In this document: positions 11,801 through 24,010 of the stretch, in pieces
How positions within the stretch are numbered: the first letter of the stretch is position 1
Layout of the letters: each line of letters begins with the position of its first letter
NCBI RefSeq assembly: GCF_025766255.1
Contig: NW_026516783.1
Location: 62,001-126,000 of the forward strand
DNA length: 64,000 nt
Direction: 5' to 3'
Source of the DNA: Zychaea mexicana
Lineage: Eukaryota > Mucoromycota > Mucoromycetes > Mucorales > Lichtheimiaceae
The notes under the pieces: generated by a model
Databases searched by the model: none
Told to the model about the DNA's origin: nothing
Seen by the model: the letters and a program-made list of their open reading frames with translations, nothing else
Program-made: the position numbers and the translations under genes

Positions 11801-12867
11801 AAGGGTTCTTACGCATAGCATCCTTAATAAAATAAAGCTTAAAGAATCAGAAGAGGGCTCGCTATTTTATACATGTGCGATTGCTTATATTCGCTCCATT
11901 TCTCTAAATACTCAAGTGGAAACTAAAAATGCTAATTGAATCTGTGAGCAGGAAAAAAGGAAGAATTGCTGCCAGCTGCTGCAGGGATGAAACAATGGAT
12001 TGTCGTCAAAGTATGTCGTCGCCATGCTCATGCAAATATGGTTATGATGGCTACGCTGACAGATTTTTACGTAGAGATCTCGTTTGGATGATGCTGACGG
12101 TTGATATATGTGTAAATACAAACTTTGATAATATAATGGCTATGATAATACGTCAAAGGATACAGCACTTTAAACAATTTGAGCCTTTATTGACGACGCT
12201 ACGAACGGCATTCATGATATTTAGCTGAATATAGATGTACAACATTATACGAGGCTGCTTATTGAGAAAACGCAGGCACACCGGGAAGTATTTAGATGTG
12301 GATAGCGAGTGGCTCGCCAACCTCAGCTTGAAAACTTAAAAGGGCTATGCTCAGTCTCCTTGGCTCAATAAGTTTTGAACAATTTATGATTGAAAATATT
12401 GGATCAAGTTGATTTCGAGCGTGCCAACGAACATGAAGAGATAATTTGTTAATTAAAGTCAATAATACTGAGATACTGAAAACTAGTACCACTGGTTGCA
12501 CGAGACAATGGTAAAGGGTAGAGGGGTTGTCTTTCTTTTTTTTTGCGTGCCAACTTTATCTTTTCTGCGCTAACGACAGAGCCAAATATAAGGATATCAG
12601 CTGCGAAAAAGAGAAGATTGCAGTTATTGGAGTGCTATCTGTAAAATGCTCACTAAGTTTGAAGTAGGATACAGCATCATCTTAGATAGAAGCACACTCC
12701 ATGATAGTATTGTTCATCATAATCCATGGTATCAGACAATTCCTAAAATAAGATTCTATTTTGTACAGAGTGATATACACATTTTGTTTCTGGGAGACAA
12801 AAACGATAATGATACAAATGGAAGCGGGTGAGGAATACAGTAGGATTGGTTCAAGGCAATAACGAGT
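11801..12867. other. no recognised gene
   Basis: AT-rich sequence with a few short open frames on both strands (11,929-12,228, 12,292-12,501, 12,646-12,831). None shows a known motif, and splice-site pairs do not connect them. I see no repeat or RNA gene here. Confidence 0.5.
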
Positions 12868-13497
12868 CTAGTGTTTTTTTACAGCACCCTCGGCCTTTTG
12901 TTTCTTTGTGTACGATTTCACTTGGCCCTCGCTGACCTTGTACCAGAGGTAAAAAGCGAACAATAAAACAAGGTGAAAGATCATAACGAGCGTGGCCACC
13001 ATATAAGGCAATGCCTTGTCTTTACGTGCTTGGAACGCCAAGTAGGAAATCAATGCGTGATATACCATCAAGCCAAGACCTAGAATGTAATTTTTTTTAA
13101 GCTTGACTCTTTATTTTTATAAGCAGCGATTTTGTTACCTGTAGCTCGTTTGCAGGGTAGCATATCTGGGAGTGTGGAACATATAAGACTACCCACGGAT
13201 GGACCCAAAAGGCCGGCACCATAGGCTCGAGCTAACAGAGTGGCTGTTCCGTTTGCCAAAGGAAGGAAATCGTCAAGCAGTTGTGGCGCAAAGATCAATA
13301 GTAATCCAAGACCGCCATGCGTCAAGGCGTGCTAAAAGATACACAAATGAACAAGATTAACACGATGCCCATTCATATACGTTACAACGGATGCATCTCT
13401 CTATACCAACATTTTCAGTGATCTTTCTTCTCTAAGATGTTCCAAAGAGCCAAAAAAGAAAACTTACGAATGCAAAAACTTGGCCAAGCTGAGACAT
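12868..13497 (-). CDS. small multi-pass membrane protein, unknown function
   Basis: Three exons on the minus strand: 13468-13497, 13139-13331 and 12868-13079, with GT-AG introns whose phases join. They give 144 residues with start ATG at 13497 and stop TAG at 12868. The short first exon encodes MSQLGQVFAF. There are about four hydrophobic segments: GLGLLLIFAPQLL, the Ala/Gly-rich stretch ARAYGAGLLGPSVG, GLMVYHALISYLAF, and MVATLVMIFHLVLLFAFYLW. The tail is short and basic and ends KKH. The compact fold with a lysine-rich cytosolic tail resembles small conserved fungal membrane proteins of unknown role. I do not recognise a named family. Reading frame, splice sites and composition all support a real gene. 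Confidence 0.75.
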
Positions 13498-16158
13498 TGG
13501 AAAAGTTTGTTTGAAGAAAGAAACGAGGGTGATCGATGCGAGCTGGATTAGCTTTTTTGGTTTTCCTCACTCTCGGAGACAACGAGTTCGCAGTAGCAGT
13601 TTGTTAATAATACAGGGCTATAACCTTAAAAGGTAAAACGCTGCTGACAACATAATTCTTCCCCCCACCCCCATTTGTTGGAGACTCAATTTCATGCAGC
13701 AGCCATCATCGTCAACATGTGCAAATTCTTTGAACAGCGTTGTTCCAAAGTGCACCTCTATAATAATATAGAACAGCCTTATCTGTGTTATCTGTTGAGG
13801 ATGTAAAAGCTATAAACTGTGAGATATGCATTGTTCTACTGTAGTGAGTGATGTTTGTTGTTGCCGTTGTTCATGTGGCGCCGCAGGCTTCCACATGTTT
13901 ATGATGGCAGACATGATAACATCAGCGACTCCCAAACTGTAATAACACCGATACCAATTCTGCGCCGATCAAATAAACACTGCTCCTGCATACCTCTCTT
14001 TCACATCCTCTGGCTTTTCTGATAGCAACATCCCCCAACATCAATGCCAACAGCATGTTACTAACATATCCAAAACTTTTGGTGTGCGCTTAAATAAGTT
14101 CCAACTTGGTACCGTGGCATTATAATAATATGTATTGTATGTGATAAAAGTAAGAGAGAATTGCTTTACTGCCTGAAAAAACAAAAGAAAAGGCATAACC
14201 CTATATCTATGATCCAGCTGTAGTACATTTACTTTGTATCATAACCTTTGGATGGTTATCTTCTTACAAACAAATACATATGCTGTAGAGATAGGTTGGA
14301 GTGGCTATATTAAAAGAAAATAACGCAGCACAGTGTACTATACTTAGAGATACACCAATGAAACTTTGAAAGAGTCGGATCATATTCTAATTCTTTACAG
14401 TGGAATTCGAAAGTAAAGTAAGATTAAGGCAATAGATTGGGCTGTCGACTAATTCATGGTAAGTCATTGACTTTGATGTCGGGTAATAGGAGGACGGACA
14501 AATCAAGCCATTTCTGTGGTTGTAGTAATTTAAATGTCGTTTGCTGATACGCTAGAGCAGTGAGCAAGAGCTTTTTTTGGTGCACAACCATTAGGTACTA
14601 CATCACAAAACAATTGCTACTACTATGTAGCCGTCCCTACAGCCCGGCCAGGGTTGTTTTAGAGCCATAAACCTTTCCAGATCTGACGCGGGCAAATATG
14701 TCCCCTTGAAACGCAGTGTACACACCGTCTTATTCTTCAAAAAATCATTATCGTCTATTATTGTGTGGTACTGCTGCATGATATGACGCTTGTATACAAG
14801 CAGCGCATGCCAAATAAAAACATAGTAAAAGATAAGAGAGACTACCTGATTGTCTAAAATACGTGTACTGTAAACAGCAACCAATCGGTGCACCGAACGA
14901 AACAAAAAAGTATTCGCCGTTGTAGTAGTAGTAGTAGTAGTACTACATAACATTGTCTTATCGTAACCACAATGCCCCGGGTTTTGGCTACTCATACGTT
15001 TGTATAATAAATAACGACAATAATGATAAATTATCATGCTTGTGCTGTAGTAATATGTGTGAAGCAGATGCATCATAAGACGGTTCATTCTCGTAATACA
15101 TCCGCATAGGATGCAACATACACATAGCCGAAAAGAAGATGCAATTTCTTGTTATGCTGTTTCGGACGAGTATATCGATGCATAACTGCCGAACGGGCCA
15201 ACCCGGGTTTACATTGGTTATGGTACATGGAATAATGACAACGAAAGTATTACAAAGGAAGATAAAAGTTAATTGACAATGAAATGTGAAAGCGACAACA
15301 ACAGCCGGTGTGTTTTTCAACGGAAAGTTGTTTTCTGCATAACATCCGATAGCATCAAAAACTTATTGACGATGTGCGTGGTGGGGGATTGGTATCCAAG
15401 GAATTTTTCTAATCGAGCATTGTGCGACGCACTTTGTTGTCGTTGCTTGGTGACTTGCTCTTCTGTTCCCAGGGAAAATGGAACCCTGCAAACTACGTAA
15501 TCAAGAGGCTGGGGGGGGAACTGAGCGCCGTATATATTCCAAGTGGGTTGTACGACATTTTATAGACAGTATACAGATTACCGACGATGAGTATGTTACC
15601 TAATGAAATATGACTGGGATGCGGAGTAATTGCCATATTCATGCAAATGTGTGCGACTTTAGGATCTTTTCCACAATCGAGACTTTTTACTCAGATATCT
15701 TCCGGGATCATTACTGTTATTGAAAAGGTTCAATTTATGAATTACAATTTTCTCGCATTGGCGTTAATGTGTATGTGTGAGGACAATTAACAACACATGT
15801 CGGATAGGGTATTGAATCTTAAAATCAGTACATATTATTTATGCAGCGATTCTAAGCTTGTAAGGGGTTTATTATAACCGTTTTGCTGTTGCTATCACGT
15901 ACCCAGGTACACACACACACACACACACAGCGCTTTATTTTTTTTTCACACACCATTTCGGCTATGTGCATTAAATCCGATTGGATGATGATGTAGAAAA
16001 ATAAGAGAGAGAGAGAGAGACAAAAGTTGTGTGTCCAAGGGCAAGACCAACGACGACGACGACAAAAATAGTCGGGTGCGTCAACTTTTTGTAAAACTCA
16101 CCTTCTTTTTTTTCGTTTCTTCTCCAAACTCTGTGCCGAAAACAAAAAAGTGATAAGG
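13498..16158. other. intergenic, microsatellites, no convincing gene
   Basis: Long intergenic stretch before the dehydrogenase. It holds a GTA/TAG triplet run near 14,921-14,942, an AC run near 15,910-15,928 and a GA run near 16,004-16,020. The two larger minus-strand open frames (14,603-15,088 and 14,988-15,320) overlap each other and have no motif, so I do not call them. The 5' leader of the dehydrogenase probably begins near 16,000. Confidence 0.5.
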
Positions 16159-18053
16159 ATGGTTGACAAGAATAATATATCGACGGTGCTTGTTGGACCA
16201 GAAAAGATAGAGATGGTATATAAAACAAACTACCTTTTCGTAAAAGGGAGGGAGGATATGATAACACTATGGATTACGACTATGAGACTCACAAACAAAG
16301 CACACTTGCAACCGCGCATTGCAAATAAAACGTACCTGATCGATATCAGCGGCAAATGCCGATCCCTGAGATTGGTCCTTTCGGTAAGCTGTCACTTTCT
16401 TTATCCTTTTTGAAAGCACATATGTACCTTGTTGAGAAGTAATATCGATAAAATAAACCACTAAAATCTCCTCCTTTTCACTTCTTGGCCTTTAGACGTG
16501 CTGATCAATGTCAAAGTCACTGGGATTTGTGGATCGGATGTGCACTTTTATAAACACTGCAGAATGATGGATTTCCAAGTAACCGAACCGATTGTCTTGG
16601 GCCATGAATCCGCAGGCGTGGTCGTGGCTACAGGCGACCAAGTTACGCGTGTCAAAACAGGCGATCGTGTGGCTATTGAGCCTGGTGTGACTTGCCGAAC
16701 ATGCGACATGTGCAAGGCTGGCATGTATAACTTGTGTCCAGACTGTCAATTGTGAGTAGTAGCCCATGCAGGGCTTTGTTGTTGGCATATATGCAATGTT
16801 TTTCTCCCTCACACTATGTATGCATCGTTGCTCTCAATAACACTTTTATATGCTAGCCGTGCAACTCCACCGACAGACGGCACCTTGAGCAACTACATTA
16901 GCCATCCAGAAGACTTTCTGTTCAAGTAAGGAGAATGCAAACAACCCCATAAACAGAGAGAAAGAGAGTGAGTATATATTGATCTGGAAGAGGGCGTTTT
17001 GAAAAAAAAAAGGATTCCGGATGGCGTTTCGCTTGAAGAAGGCGCTTTGATCGAACCTTTGTCTGTGGGCATGTACGCTGTTGAACGAGCCAATGTCAAA
17101 CCTGCCGACACGGTGTTGGTGCTAGGTGCGGGACCCGTGGGTTTATTGACATGTGCAGCTGCCAGAGCAGCAGGGGCGAGCGAAATCATTGTTGCAGGTA
17201 CTACTACCACTACTACTAGAAGCTTATACATAAGACTGTTTTGTTTTTGCAAAGAAGACACGCGTTTGATAATTAACTCTTATTTTTTTTCTCGTGCGCC
17301 CAGATCTGGTCCCGTCGCGTTTAGAATTCGCTAAAGCATATAACTCTGACGCCCAACTCTTGTTGGAACGTCCCCAAAAAGGCGAACCTAACATTGAGTA
17401 TGCTCGACGCATGAGTACGCATATCATAAAGGAACTAGGTGGACGACGCGCCGATACAGTGATTGACTGTACAGGTGCCGAAACGTGTGTGCAAATGACT
17501 GTTTTGGTAAAATAGCCACCCCTCCACTCCTTTTTTTGTTGTCATTAGTGAACGTTGGCGTTGCTCATCATATATACCATACGTTTTAGCTGACGAAAAA
17601 TGGAGGATCGGCAGTCTTGGTGGGTTTGGGTGCGTCGACACAAACATTGCCAGTGGCGGAAATCACAGGAAGACAAGTGGATATCAAGGGCGTGTTTCGT
17701 TATTGCAACGTGAGTTTTCTTTTTTCGACCATGTGGATGATCTTTTTGTTGTTGTTGCTCATGGATATTCATTGTTTGTTTGTTTTTTCCATGTTTTAGA
17801 CGTAAGAGGACTAGAGAAATAAAACTCTGGAACAGGTTTTGCTGTTGTTGTTGGTGGGATAGAGAAGCCTGACGGTTGTTTGTTGTTTATTAGGTACCCA
17901 CGTGCCATTAGCATGCTAAAGAAAGGACACATTGATGTCAAGCCGCTGATCACACACAAGTATCCAATTGCAAAGTCCAAGGAGGCGTTCCTGCACGCTG
18001 TAGAAGGACGTGATGGTGCGATCAAAATCCAGATCATCAACGATCATGTCTGA
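16159..18053 (+). CDS. NAD-dependent polyol (xylitol/sorbitol-type) dehydrogenase, zinc-containing MDR family
   Basis: Nine exons: 16159-16215, 16350-16383, 16496-16751, 16857-16925, 17013-17197, 17304-17506, 17590-17709, 17800-17801 and 17894-18053. They give 361 residues, the usual size for the family. The catalytic zinc region shows GICGSDVH and GHESAGVV. The structural zinc site is CRTCDMC followed by a fourth Cys seven residues on. The NAD-binding turn is GAGPVG, followed by VADL, whose Asp favours NAD over NADP. By family this oxidises xylitol, sorbitol or L-arabinitol to the ketose in the cytosol; the exact substrate cannot be read from sequence. Residue Thr309 is encoded across a 2-nt exon. 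The acceptor before exon 5 lies in an A-run (17,003-17,012) and the first intron is less certain. It converges on Cdc24. Confidence 0.88.
17800..17801 (+). other. 2-nt micro-exon (AC) of the polyol dehydrogenase gene
   Basis: The preceding exon ends ...TGCAAC at 17,709 and the following one starts G-TAC-CCA at 17,894. Joining them directly shifts the frame to an early stop (GTA CCC ACG TGC CAT TAG). A textbook acceptor (CCATGTTTTAG) ends at 17,799 and a textbook donor (GTAAGAGG) starts at 17,802, leaving AC between them. Including it gives RYCN-T-YPRA, which matches the family. Confidence 0.75.
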
Positions 18054-18827
18054 GCTCTTTTTATGATTTAATGTGTGATAAAACTTATTACAAGGGTCTT
18101 TTTTTCCTGAATAAAAGAGAAAAAGAATGGTTTTATTTTTTTTTTTTTGCGTGTAATGTGTGTGATTGTGATGTGACTGTAGGGTTGAATGGATGGATGT
18201 ATGTGTGAGTGTGAAAGGGAAGACTATATAGCTGTATCTTGCGTACATGAGACGCCATTTGTATATCGAATAAATATAAAGAAAAGAAATTCAAAGTACA
18301 ACCAAAAAAAAAGAAGAAAAGAAAAAAACGAGAGGTGGGGAAATATGTACAGAGGGAGAGGAAGGGGCGGGTACAAAGATCGGACGAATATACACGGCAC
18401 ATAATACACGAGAGAAACGGATATCTTTTTTTCTCTCTCGGAAAAAGGGGTGTGGGTTAGTAGTGTGACATATATAAAAGAAACATACAAGAAGTTTGGA
18501 AGTTTGGATACTTGGAAAGTGTTGGAGGTGGTACAAGGGGGGGGGGGTTGAGGGAAGAGAGGCGTGTGATAAAGAAAAAAATACAAGGAGTGGGATGGGT
18601 ACAGTAGTTTGGGCATACAGATAAGAAAGAGAGAGAAAAAAGAACCGTGTGGTGATGTACATGTTGGTTGTTGGTGTTCCGTGTATGTTTTTGTTTTCGT
18701 GCGACAATGACGAGAAGCGAAAGTAATGGGTGATGACGATGTTGTTACATGCAGAAGAAAGAAGGAGTAAGCGAGTGTGAAGGTGTATGTTGTTGTCCAT
18801 GGTAAAGAAAGAAGAACAAAGGTGGTT
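18054..18827. other. 3' region between convergent genes, low complexity
   Basis: Shared 3' flank of the dehydrogenase and Cdc24. It contains an AATAAA-like signal (18,110), A-rich and purine-rich runs, and an 11-G run near 18,537. The large minus-strand open frames here are pyrimidine-rich translations of this purine-rich sequence and are not genes. Confidence 0.6.
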
Positions 18828-21800
18828 TTAGACGTTGACATAGAGACTGACCGAAGGACTACGGCCACGGTTCTCAAATGCCATCTGAACATCGTCATCA
18901 GAGTTGATTGTGATATAGTCACCATCCTCGTCTTGGTATTTCAAGCGCAACGTATCGTCCGTTTTCAAGTTGCCGATCAAGCGGATCTTCTTTTCGACCT
19001 TTTCCATGAGATCCATGTAACCGACGTTTTCGGCAGCCTTGATCACGTAGATACCGTCATTGTAACTGAGCTTGACTTTGAGTCCACCGCCCGCGTTATG
19101 TGCATCGGACAAGCGAGGTGTGGACGCAACAGGACGTATCACATTATTATCCAATTCGTTGTTGTTGAGAGGATATTGGGGTGGCATCATGGCAGCAGCA
19201 GCAGCAGCCGTTGCAGCAATAGCATGTGTTGTGGCTGCCTTGTGGATGTTGGGACTACTTTGTGATCGCATGCGATTTTGGTGGTGCTTCATGCCCGGAA
19301 CAGGTGGGATAGCTCCATTGTTGTTGTTGTTGTTGTTATAGACGCCTGATCCGACAGCGGCTGATTGAGATTGACTACGGTTCACGGCGGGTGGCAAGGG
19401 GAAATGACGCAACTCTTCTTCTGTCGGTGTGGGGATGTCGCCTGTCATGAACTTGGATGCGATCTCAGTCAAAGGCGAACTATCGCCACGTCCATGATAG
19501 TGGTAATGGTGGTGACCGCCTTGATGATGCCAGCTCGATCCCGTCGAAATGCGCGACGAACTCGTAGGCGATGAAGGATGCGACGGTGGTGGCGAAGCTG
19601 GGTACATGGCATAATCAGGATGATGCGCCTGGTGATGATGATGATGATGATGATGCTGCTGCTGTGTGTTGGTGCTTGCGCTAGCACGTGGCAGAGGTGA
19701 CAAGTTCATGCCTGGCATCTGGTGCTGGTATTGACGACTTTTCACTTCGTTCTTGGGTCGACCTGACAACGTGTTAAACAGTTGGGCCGAAATGGAGTTG
19801 CTACGCGACCGCGTTGGCGCCGGTGCTGCGTTCTCGTCGTCCTCGTCGTCATAGTAATAGTCATCTTCTTCGTCCTCGTCGTCCATGAACGACGCCGTGT
19901 CGCCATGGTATGTCGGGCTTGGCATCGAGTACAAGTGCGTGTTTGGAACGTGCGTGCGTGAAGTAAATTTGATCTTGTTCATTGTTGTCTCCCAAAGCTT
20001 CGTTTGCTCTTCGTTGCGAAGACGGAATGTGAACACCTCAACGTCGGATGCTTTGTATTCGATCGATAACATCCATACACCTAGAGTCAAAGAGATTATA
20101 CGGTTTAGAACAAAACAAATGTTATAGCAATCAATGTGGGCGTATATAATGTTAAAAGAGAAAAGACGAGTATACCATTTGATGAGCGGTTGTGAACGCC
20201 AAGAATACGGCTAGCTGGAATTCGAATGCGTTCTTGCAAGCTGCCACGACGCTTCTTTTTCATGATCGTGTTGGATTTCGTCAAACGATTCTTTGCAGCG
20301 TCCTTGCTTTCTTTGCAAATGAGCAGCATTTTTTCAAACAAGAAGACGGCCATTTCTCGTTCGGTGTCCTTGTTCATGATGCCAAGTTTATCCTGGACGA
20401 GAAGACTTCCATAGGACTCGATGGAATTGCTCTAACAATAATAAACATCATCATCTTACAGTATTAGCTATATCTACTAATGCTATATGCTCTAAAAAAT
20501 AGAGAGAAAAAAAACTCACATTATCATCAATGCGCTTTTTCAATTCTTCGACAGCTTGCACATTTTCGTGCTTGCGCTGCGTTTCGTTGACTTTTTCTGC
20601 GACGCGCCGGATCGCCTCCAGGCCATCGTTCATTTCTGCATAGCAAGGCCAGTCCTTGTTGGTGCTCTTGACAAGCTCGCCCATCAAGAGCGGGTATTTG
20701 CAGATACGCTGAACGGGTTTGATCAAGTACGAGGGCAGTTCGTAGGTGGGGTTCAAGACATCGGCCAGTTTCTGGAGTTTAGGAGCCTCCTGCACAACGA
20801 GGTCCTGAGCGGAGTAGTAGTTGGCGCAGTAGGGCTCGTACACGGCAAACGCCTCTTCTAGCTGAACAAACAGCAAGCCAATGCGTTGCTCCTGTGCTGG
20901 CTTCTCGGCCATGTCTTCAACCATGATCAGATAGCGCCGTTGGAAATCAACCAGAGCATTCAGGTTGCCAAATAGGTAATGGATCGTGTCGAGTGAGAGG
21001 ATTTTCTGTGCTATTAATTCGCGCATGTAGTTCTATTGTCAAGTTTCGTTAGCTTTTTGGTTATGAGCAAATGGTTTTTTTTTTGTGGCAAAAGCGCTAT
21101 TGTTAATGGTGATAAAAGAGGCTAGGTTCATTCTACCTGGAGTGTCTCCAGATCCTGGACGTATTTTCGCTCAGTCTCGAGCAATTCCATGACGACCTTG
21201 CCGCGCGTATCTTTGGGCGCATTAGGATCTGAGTTTCTGTTGGCGCATCGTACAGATATCAGGCCTTTTTCCTCTAGCAAGTGTAAAATTTTGTTGATGG
21301 TGTTGACAACCTAACGAAAACAAAAATAAACAAAACCCATCATCAGAATAGCATCGTTCGCATGTGTGCTTGATTCCAAGGACAAAGAAAAACAATGATG
21401 AAAGGACTTGAGCAAAACAAGACCCCATTCTTTTCTTTTCGCTCACCTTGACGAATCCGTTTGTATCGTCCGAATACAAATCGGTAATGGTGAAAACATC
21501 TTCTTCGGGGAACTGCAGCTGATTACGGCACGCCACAAGGAAATAGTAAACCGACGCTTTGCAAGTGTTGACCTGATTCAAGTTGGGATCCCGATCGTCC
21601 ACTTTGAGCGGCTTTTCCGGCTGCAGAGCGTTGAACAGAATGCACAGCGGCAGCCCACGGCGACAGATCGACCAAAGCTTACTCAGCGGGTCTGCTGCTG
21701 CTGCTGCTAGCGCTGATGCTGTTGTGGGTGTTGTGGGTTCCACCATGGTTGCTGCTTCTGCAGATGATGATGAAGTAGATGATGATGAAGATGAAGAAGA

Positions 21801-22076
21801 AGCTGTAGATGTCGAAATGGATGGGTCGAGTTGCTGTTGTTGTGACGGAGATGTATCGGTAGCAGCATCGAGATACTCGGTCATGCCGTCCACAGAGGCA
21901 AGCCGGTCGAGCACAGAGCGACAGGTGTGGTAGAGAGACGCGCCCTGGATGGCAGCTTTGTACATGTTGGAGGCGGATGGAAGTGGGGTATCGATCACTG
22001 CGGGCGGTGTCGCAGCGGGTGGAGATGACAAGGCGCCGAGTGATGGGGCTCGTCGCTTTAACGTCAATGTAGCCAT
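18828..22076 (-). CDS. CDC24: Cdc24-type guanine nucleotide exchange factor for Cdc42
   Basis: Five exons on the minus strand: 21447-22076, 21137-21310, 20520-21032, 20176-20431 and 18828-20080. All introns are GT-AG and all phases join, giving 941 residues. Order of domains: a low-complexity N-terminus, a Cdc24 calponin-like region (about 130-205, LWSICRRGLPLCILFNAL), a DH/RhoGEF domain (about 247-435, starting ELLETERKYVQDLETL and including YLIKPVQRICKYPLL), a PH domain (about 440-560, ending in LWETTMNKI), and a long Ser/His/Gln/Asp-rich linker. A C-terminal PB1 domain (about 855-940) carries the acidic motif YQDEDGDYITINSDDD. By family, Cdc24 activates Cdc42 at growth sites for polarity, and the PB1 binds a Bem1-type scaffold. 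The linker contains poly-His, poly-Asn and acidic runs and is likely disordered. Start chosen as the first ATG in the only open exon. Confidence 0.95.
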
Positions 22077-23337
22077 TTATCAAGTCAACGCACGCTACAG
22101 TGAGAGATTTGAAACGAGCTAAAAACGTGAGAGCGATGAATGGGAGTATCAAAGGTCGGGTTCGAAACGGCAACGGTTGTCAAAAACAAAAGAAAGGGGG
22201 GAGAAGGAGGAGGATGGCGAGGGCGAGGGCGAGGGTGTTGGTAGGTGAGGCGTGATTGTTGTTGTAGCTGTTGTTTGCTGGTGTTGGTTGTGTTGATGGA
22301 TGGAGAAGGCGAGAGATAAGACGTGGAGAAGAAAAAGAATAAAGAATAGAAAATGTGTGGTGTTTTTTTGGCGGTGAAAGGAAGATAGAAAAGAAGAAAA
22401 GAGTGAAGGAGAAGAAGAAAGAAAAGAAGGGCCCAAACAGGCCATAGAAAAAAAAAAAGACACTTCCAGGCCCGGAAGCGGCCGTTCCTTGGGAGGGTTC
22501 AATCGCTGCTTTCCCAGCGAGAGTGGAGTGGAGTGGAGTGCAGTGCAGTGGAGTGCAGTGTGTGTTGCGATTACGGTAAGACACAATAATACACACAGCG
22601 CGTATTCGTTTAGGTACACACGCACAAAAACACACATAAAGACCGCGATTGCCCCATTTGGAAAAAGCGATCCATCCCTTAACCTTCTCCTTCCCCCCTT
22701 GCCCCACCCCCCCTTCTCCACCATTTTAGAATTTCGAAAAATGCTATGTTGCTATGCTGCTATGTTGCTATGCTGCTACCATCGTCGTCGTGATAACAGT
22801 ACCCCGTGCACACAAGCTTTCTTTTTTTATGTCATGGGGACCCACACTTGTTGTTGTTGACTGTTCGAACTTGACTGATCAAGTAACTGATATTGACTGT
22901 TATTCCAAGCTGAATTTGACTTTTGGGAACGAGAGGAAAGGGGAAAAAAGAAACTCAAATCAGAAACATGACCTCCCACAGACGAGCTCTCTTTTCAGGG
23001 TTACCCGGACCCAGTCTCACCTTTTTTTTTGTGTGTGCGGAGTTGTTCCCGCTATTGTGTAACACGCTTTTCTCACAATCGTCCACAGGGCAAGCAAGCA
23101 TTGGCCATCCCGTCCAACCCTGCTGTTCTAAACAACAACAAGTGCGTGCACTCTTCAGCACCCACCCCCTTGCAGCTTGCCGTCTACCTCCATCCTGTTC
23201 CTGTCCATCCCATCTGTCCAACGTGCAGCATTCACACACTATAACATCTCAGGGGGGGGGGTCGCTTGAAAAGGGGGAGGAGGAGACAGGCTTCGTCAAG
23301 TAAAATAACGAAGAAGGGGATCTGCAGAATATTTTCT
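22077..23337. other. 5' region of CDC24 and 3' region of next gene, low complexity
   Basis: Upstream of CDC24 the plus strand is purine-rich (GA runs at 22,190-22,440). There is an imperfect TGGAG/TGCAG pentamer array near 22,523-22,560 and a nonamer repeat of GCTATGTT/GCTATGCT type near 22,743-22,778. No gene is supported; overlapping frames on both strands are composition effects. Confidence 0.55.
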
Positions 23338-24010
23338 TTATATTAACTTTGATCTGTAAATGGCACCATACAAAGACACGCCTAGTATACAATAAGGAAC
23401 CCACGTCCGAAGCACAAACTGCACTCGACTGCGACGCACATCGTTGCGCACCAGCACAAAACTAGCGTTGTCTTCCAGGACTGTGTAATCCCGTCGCGAC
23501 GTGCGCAAAAAGTACGCCGTGTACGCCGTCAGAATCATAGGCACGTACAAGAACCGTCGCTTCATCATCGATGACCTAGTACCCGTCGTCACTGCTGCAA
23601 AATACAGTGCCCACAGTCCTGAGCTGAGCAGCCCTTCAACCACCCGGCAATACTTGAGCTCTCGCGTGTGACGCAGCTGGGCCCCGCGCAGCGCTAGACA
23701 GTCTTGTTGGATATGAATCACCGGCACATCGGCTGTCATGACGCGTTGCATGTCGTGCAAGTTTGAAATGCCTACGGCCATGATGGGTGTCTTGGGATGC
23801 TTTCGCATGCGTCGTTCAAGACATGACGGTCGACATTTCTGTTTGGCTAAATGAACGATCCTCGGTATATCTGTTGTATATCGTCTTCTTTAATAAGTTC
23901 TCTATTATGCACACTTGTATAAGGGTCTGTTAACAAGTGTTATTCACCTGCAGGTTCAAGCGGCGATAGCTTGGAGGAGACGATGAACGACGTAGGGATA
24001 TCCATTTCAT
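23338..24010 (-). CDS. probable mitochondrial inner-membrane protein, unknown
   Basis: Two exons on the minus strand: 23948-24010 (ending CAG, donor GTGAAT) and 23338-23838 (acceptor CCAAACAG), giving 187 residues. The first exon encodes MKWISLRRSSSPPSYRRLNLQ. This is Arg/Ser-rich without acidic residues, as in a mitochondrial presequence. Downstream are the motif LKYCRVVEGLL, two hydrophobic segments (GLWALYFAAVTTG and FLYVPMILTAYTAYFL), a soluble loop with RRDYTVLEDNASF, and a last hydrophobic stretch (YCILGVSLYGAIY). If the first exon is rejected, an internal ATG at 23,808 gives 156 residues. It is loosely like TMEM186-type respiratory complex I assembly factors (similar YCRV motif), but that is a weak guess. 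Confidence 0.7.

Noticed and set aside
14603..15320. Two overlapping minus-strand frames (161 and 110 residues)
   Set aside because: No motif, no splice pattern, mutually overlapping; the triplet run makes part of the longer one.
18224..18925. Minus-strand frame of 233 residues downstream of CDC24
   Set aside because: It overlaps the end of CDC24 in another frame and is a translation of low-complexity pyrimidine sequence.
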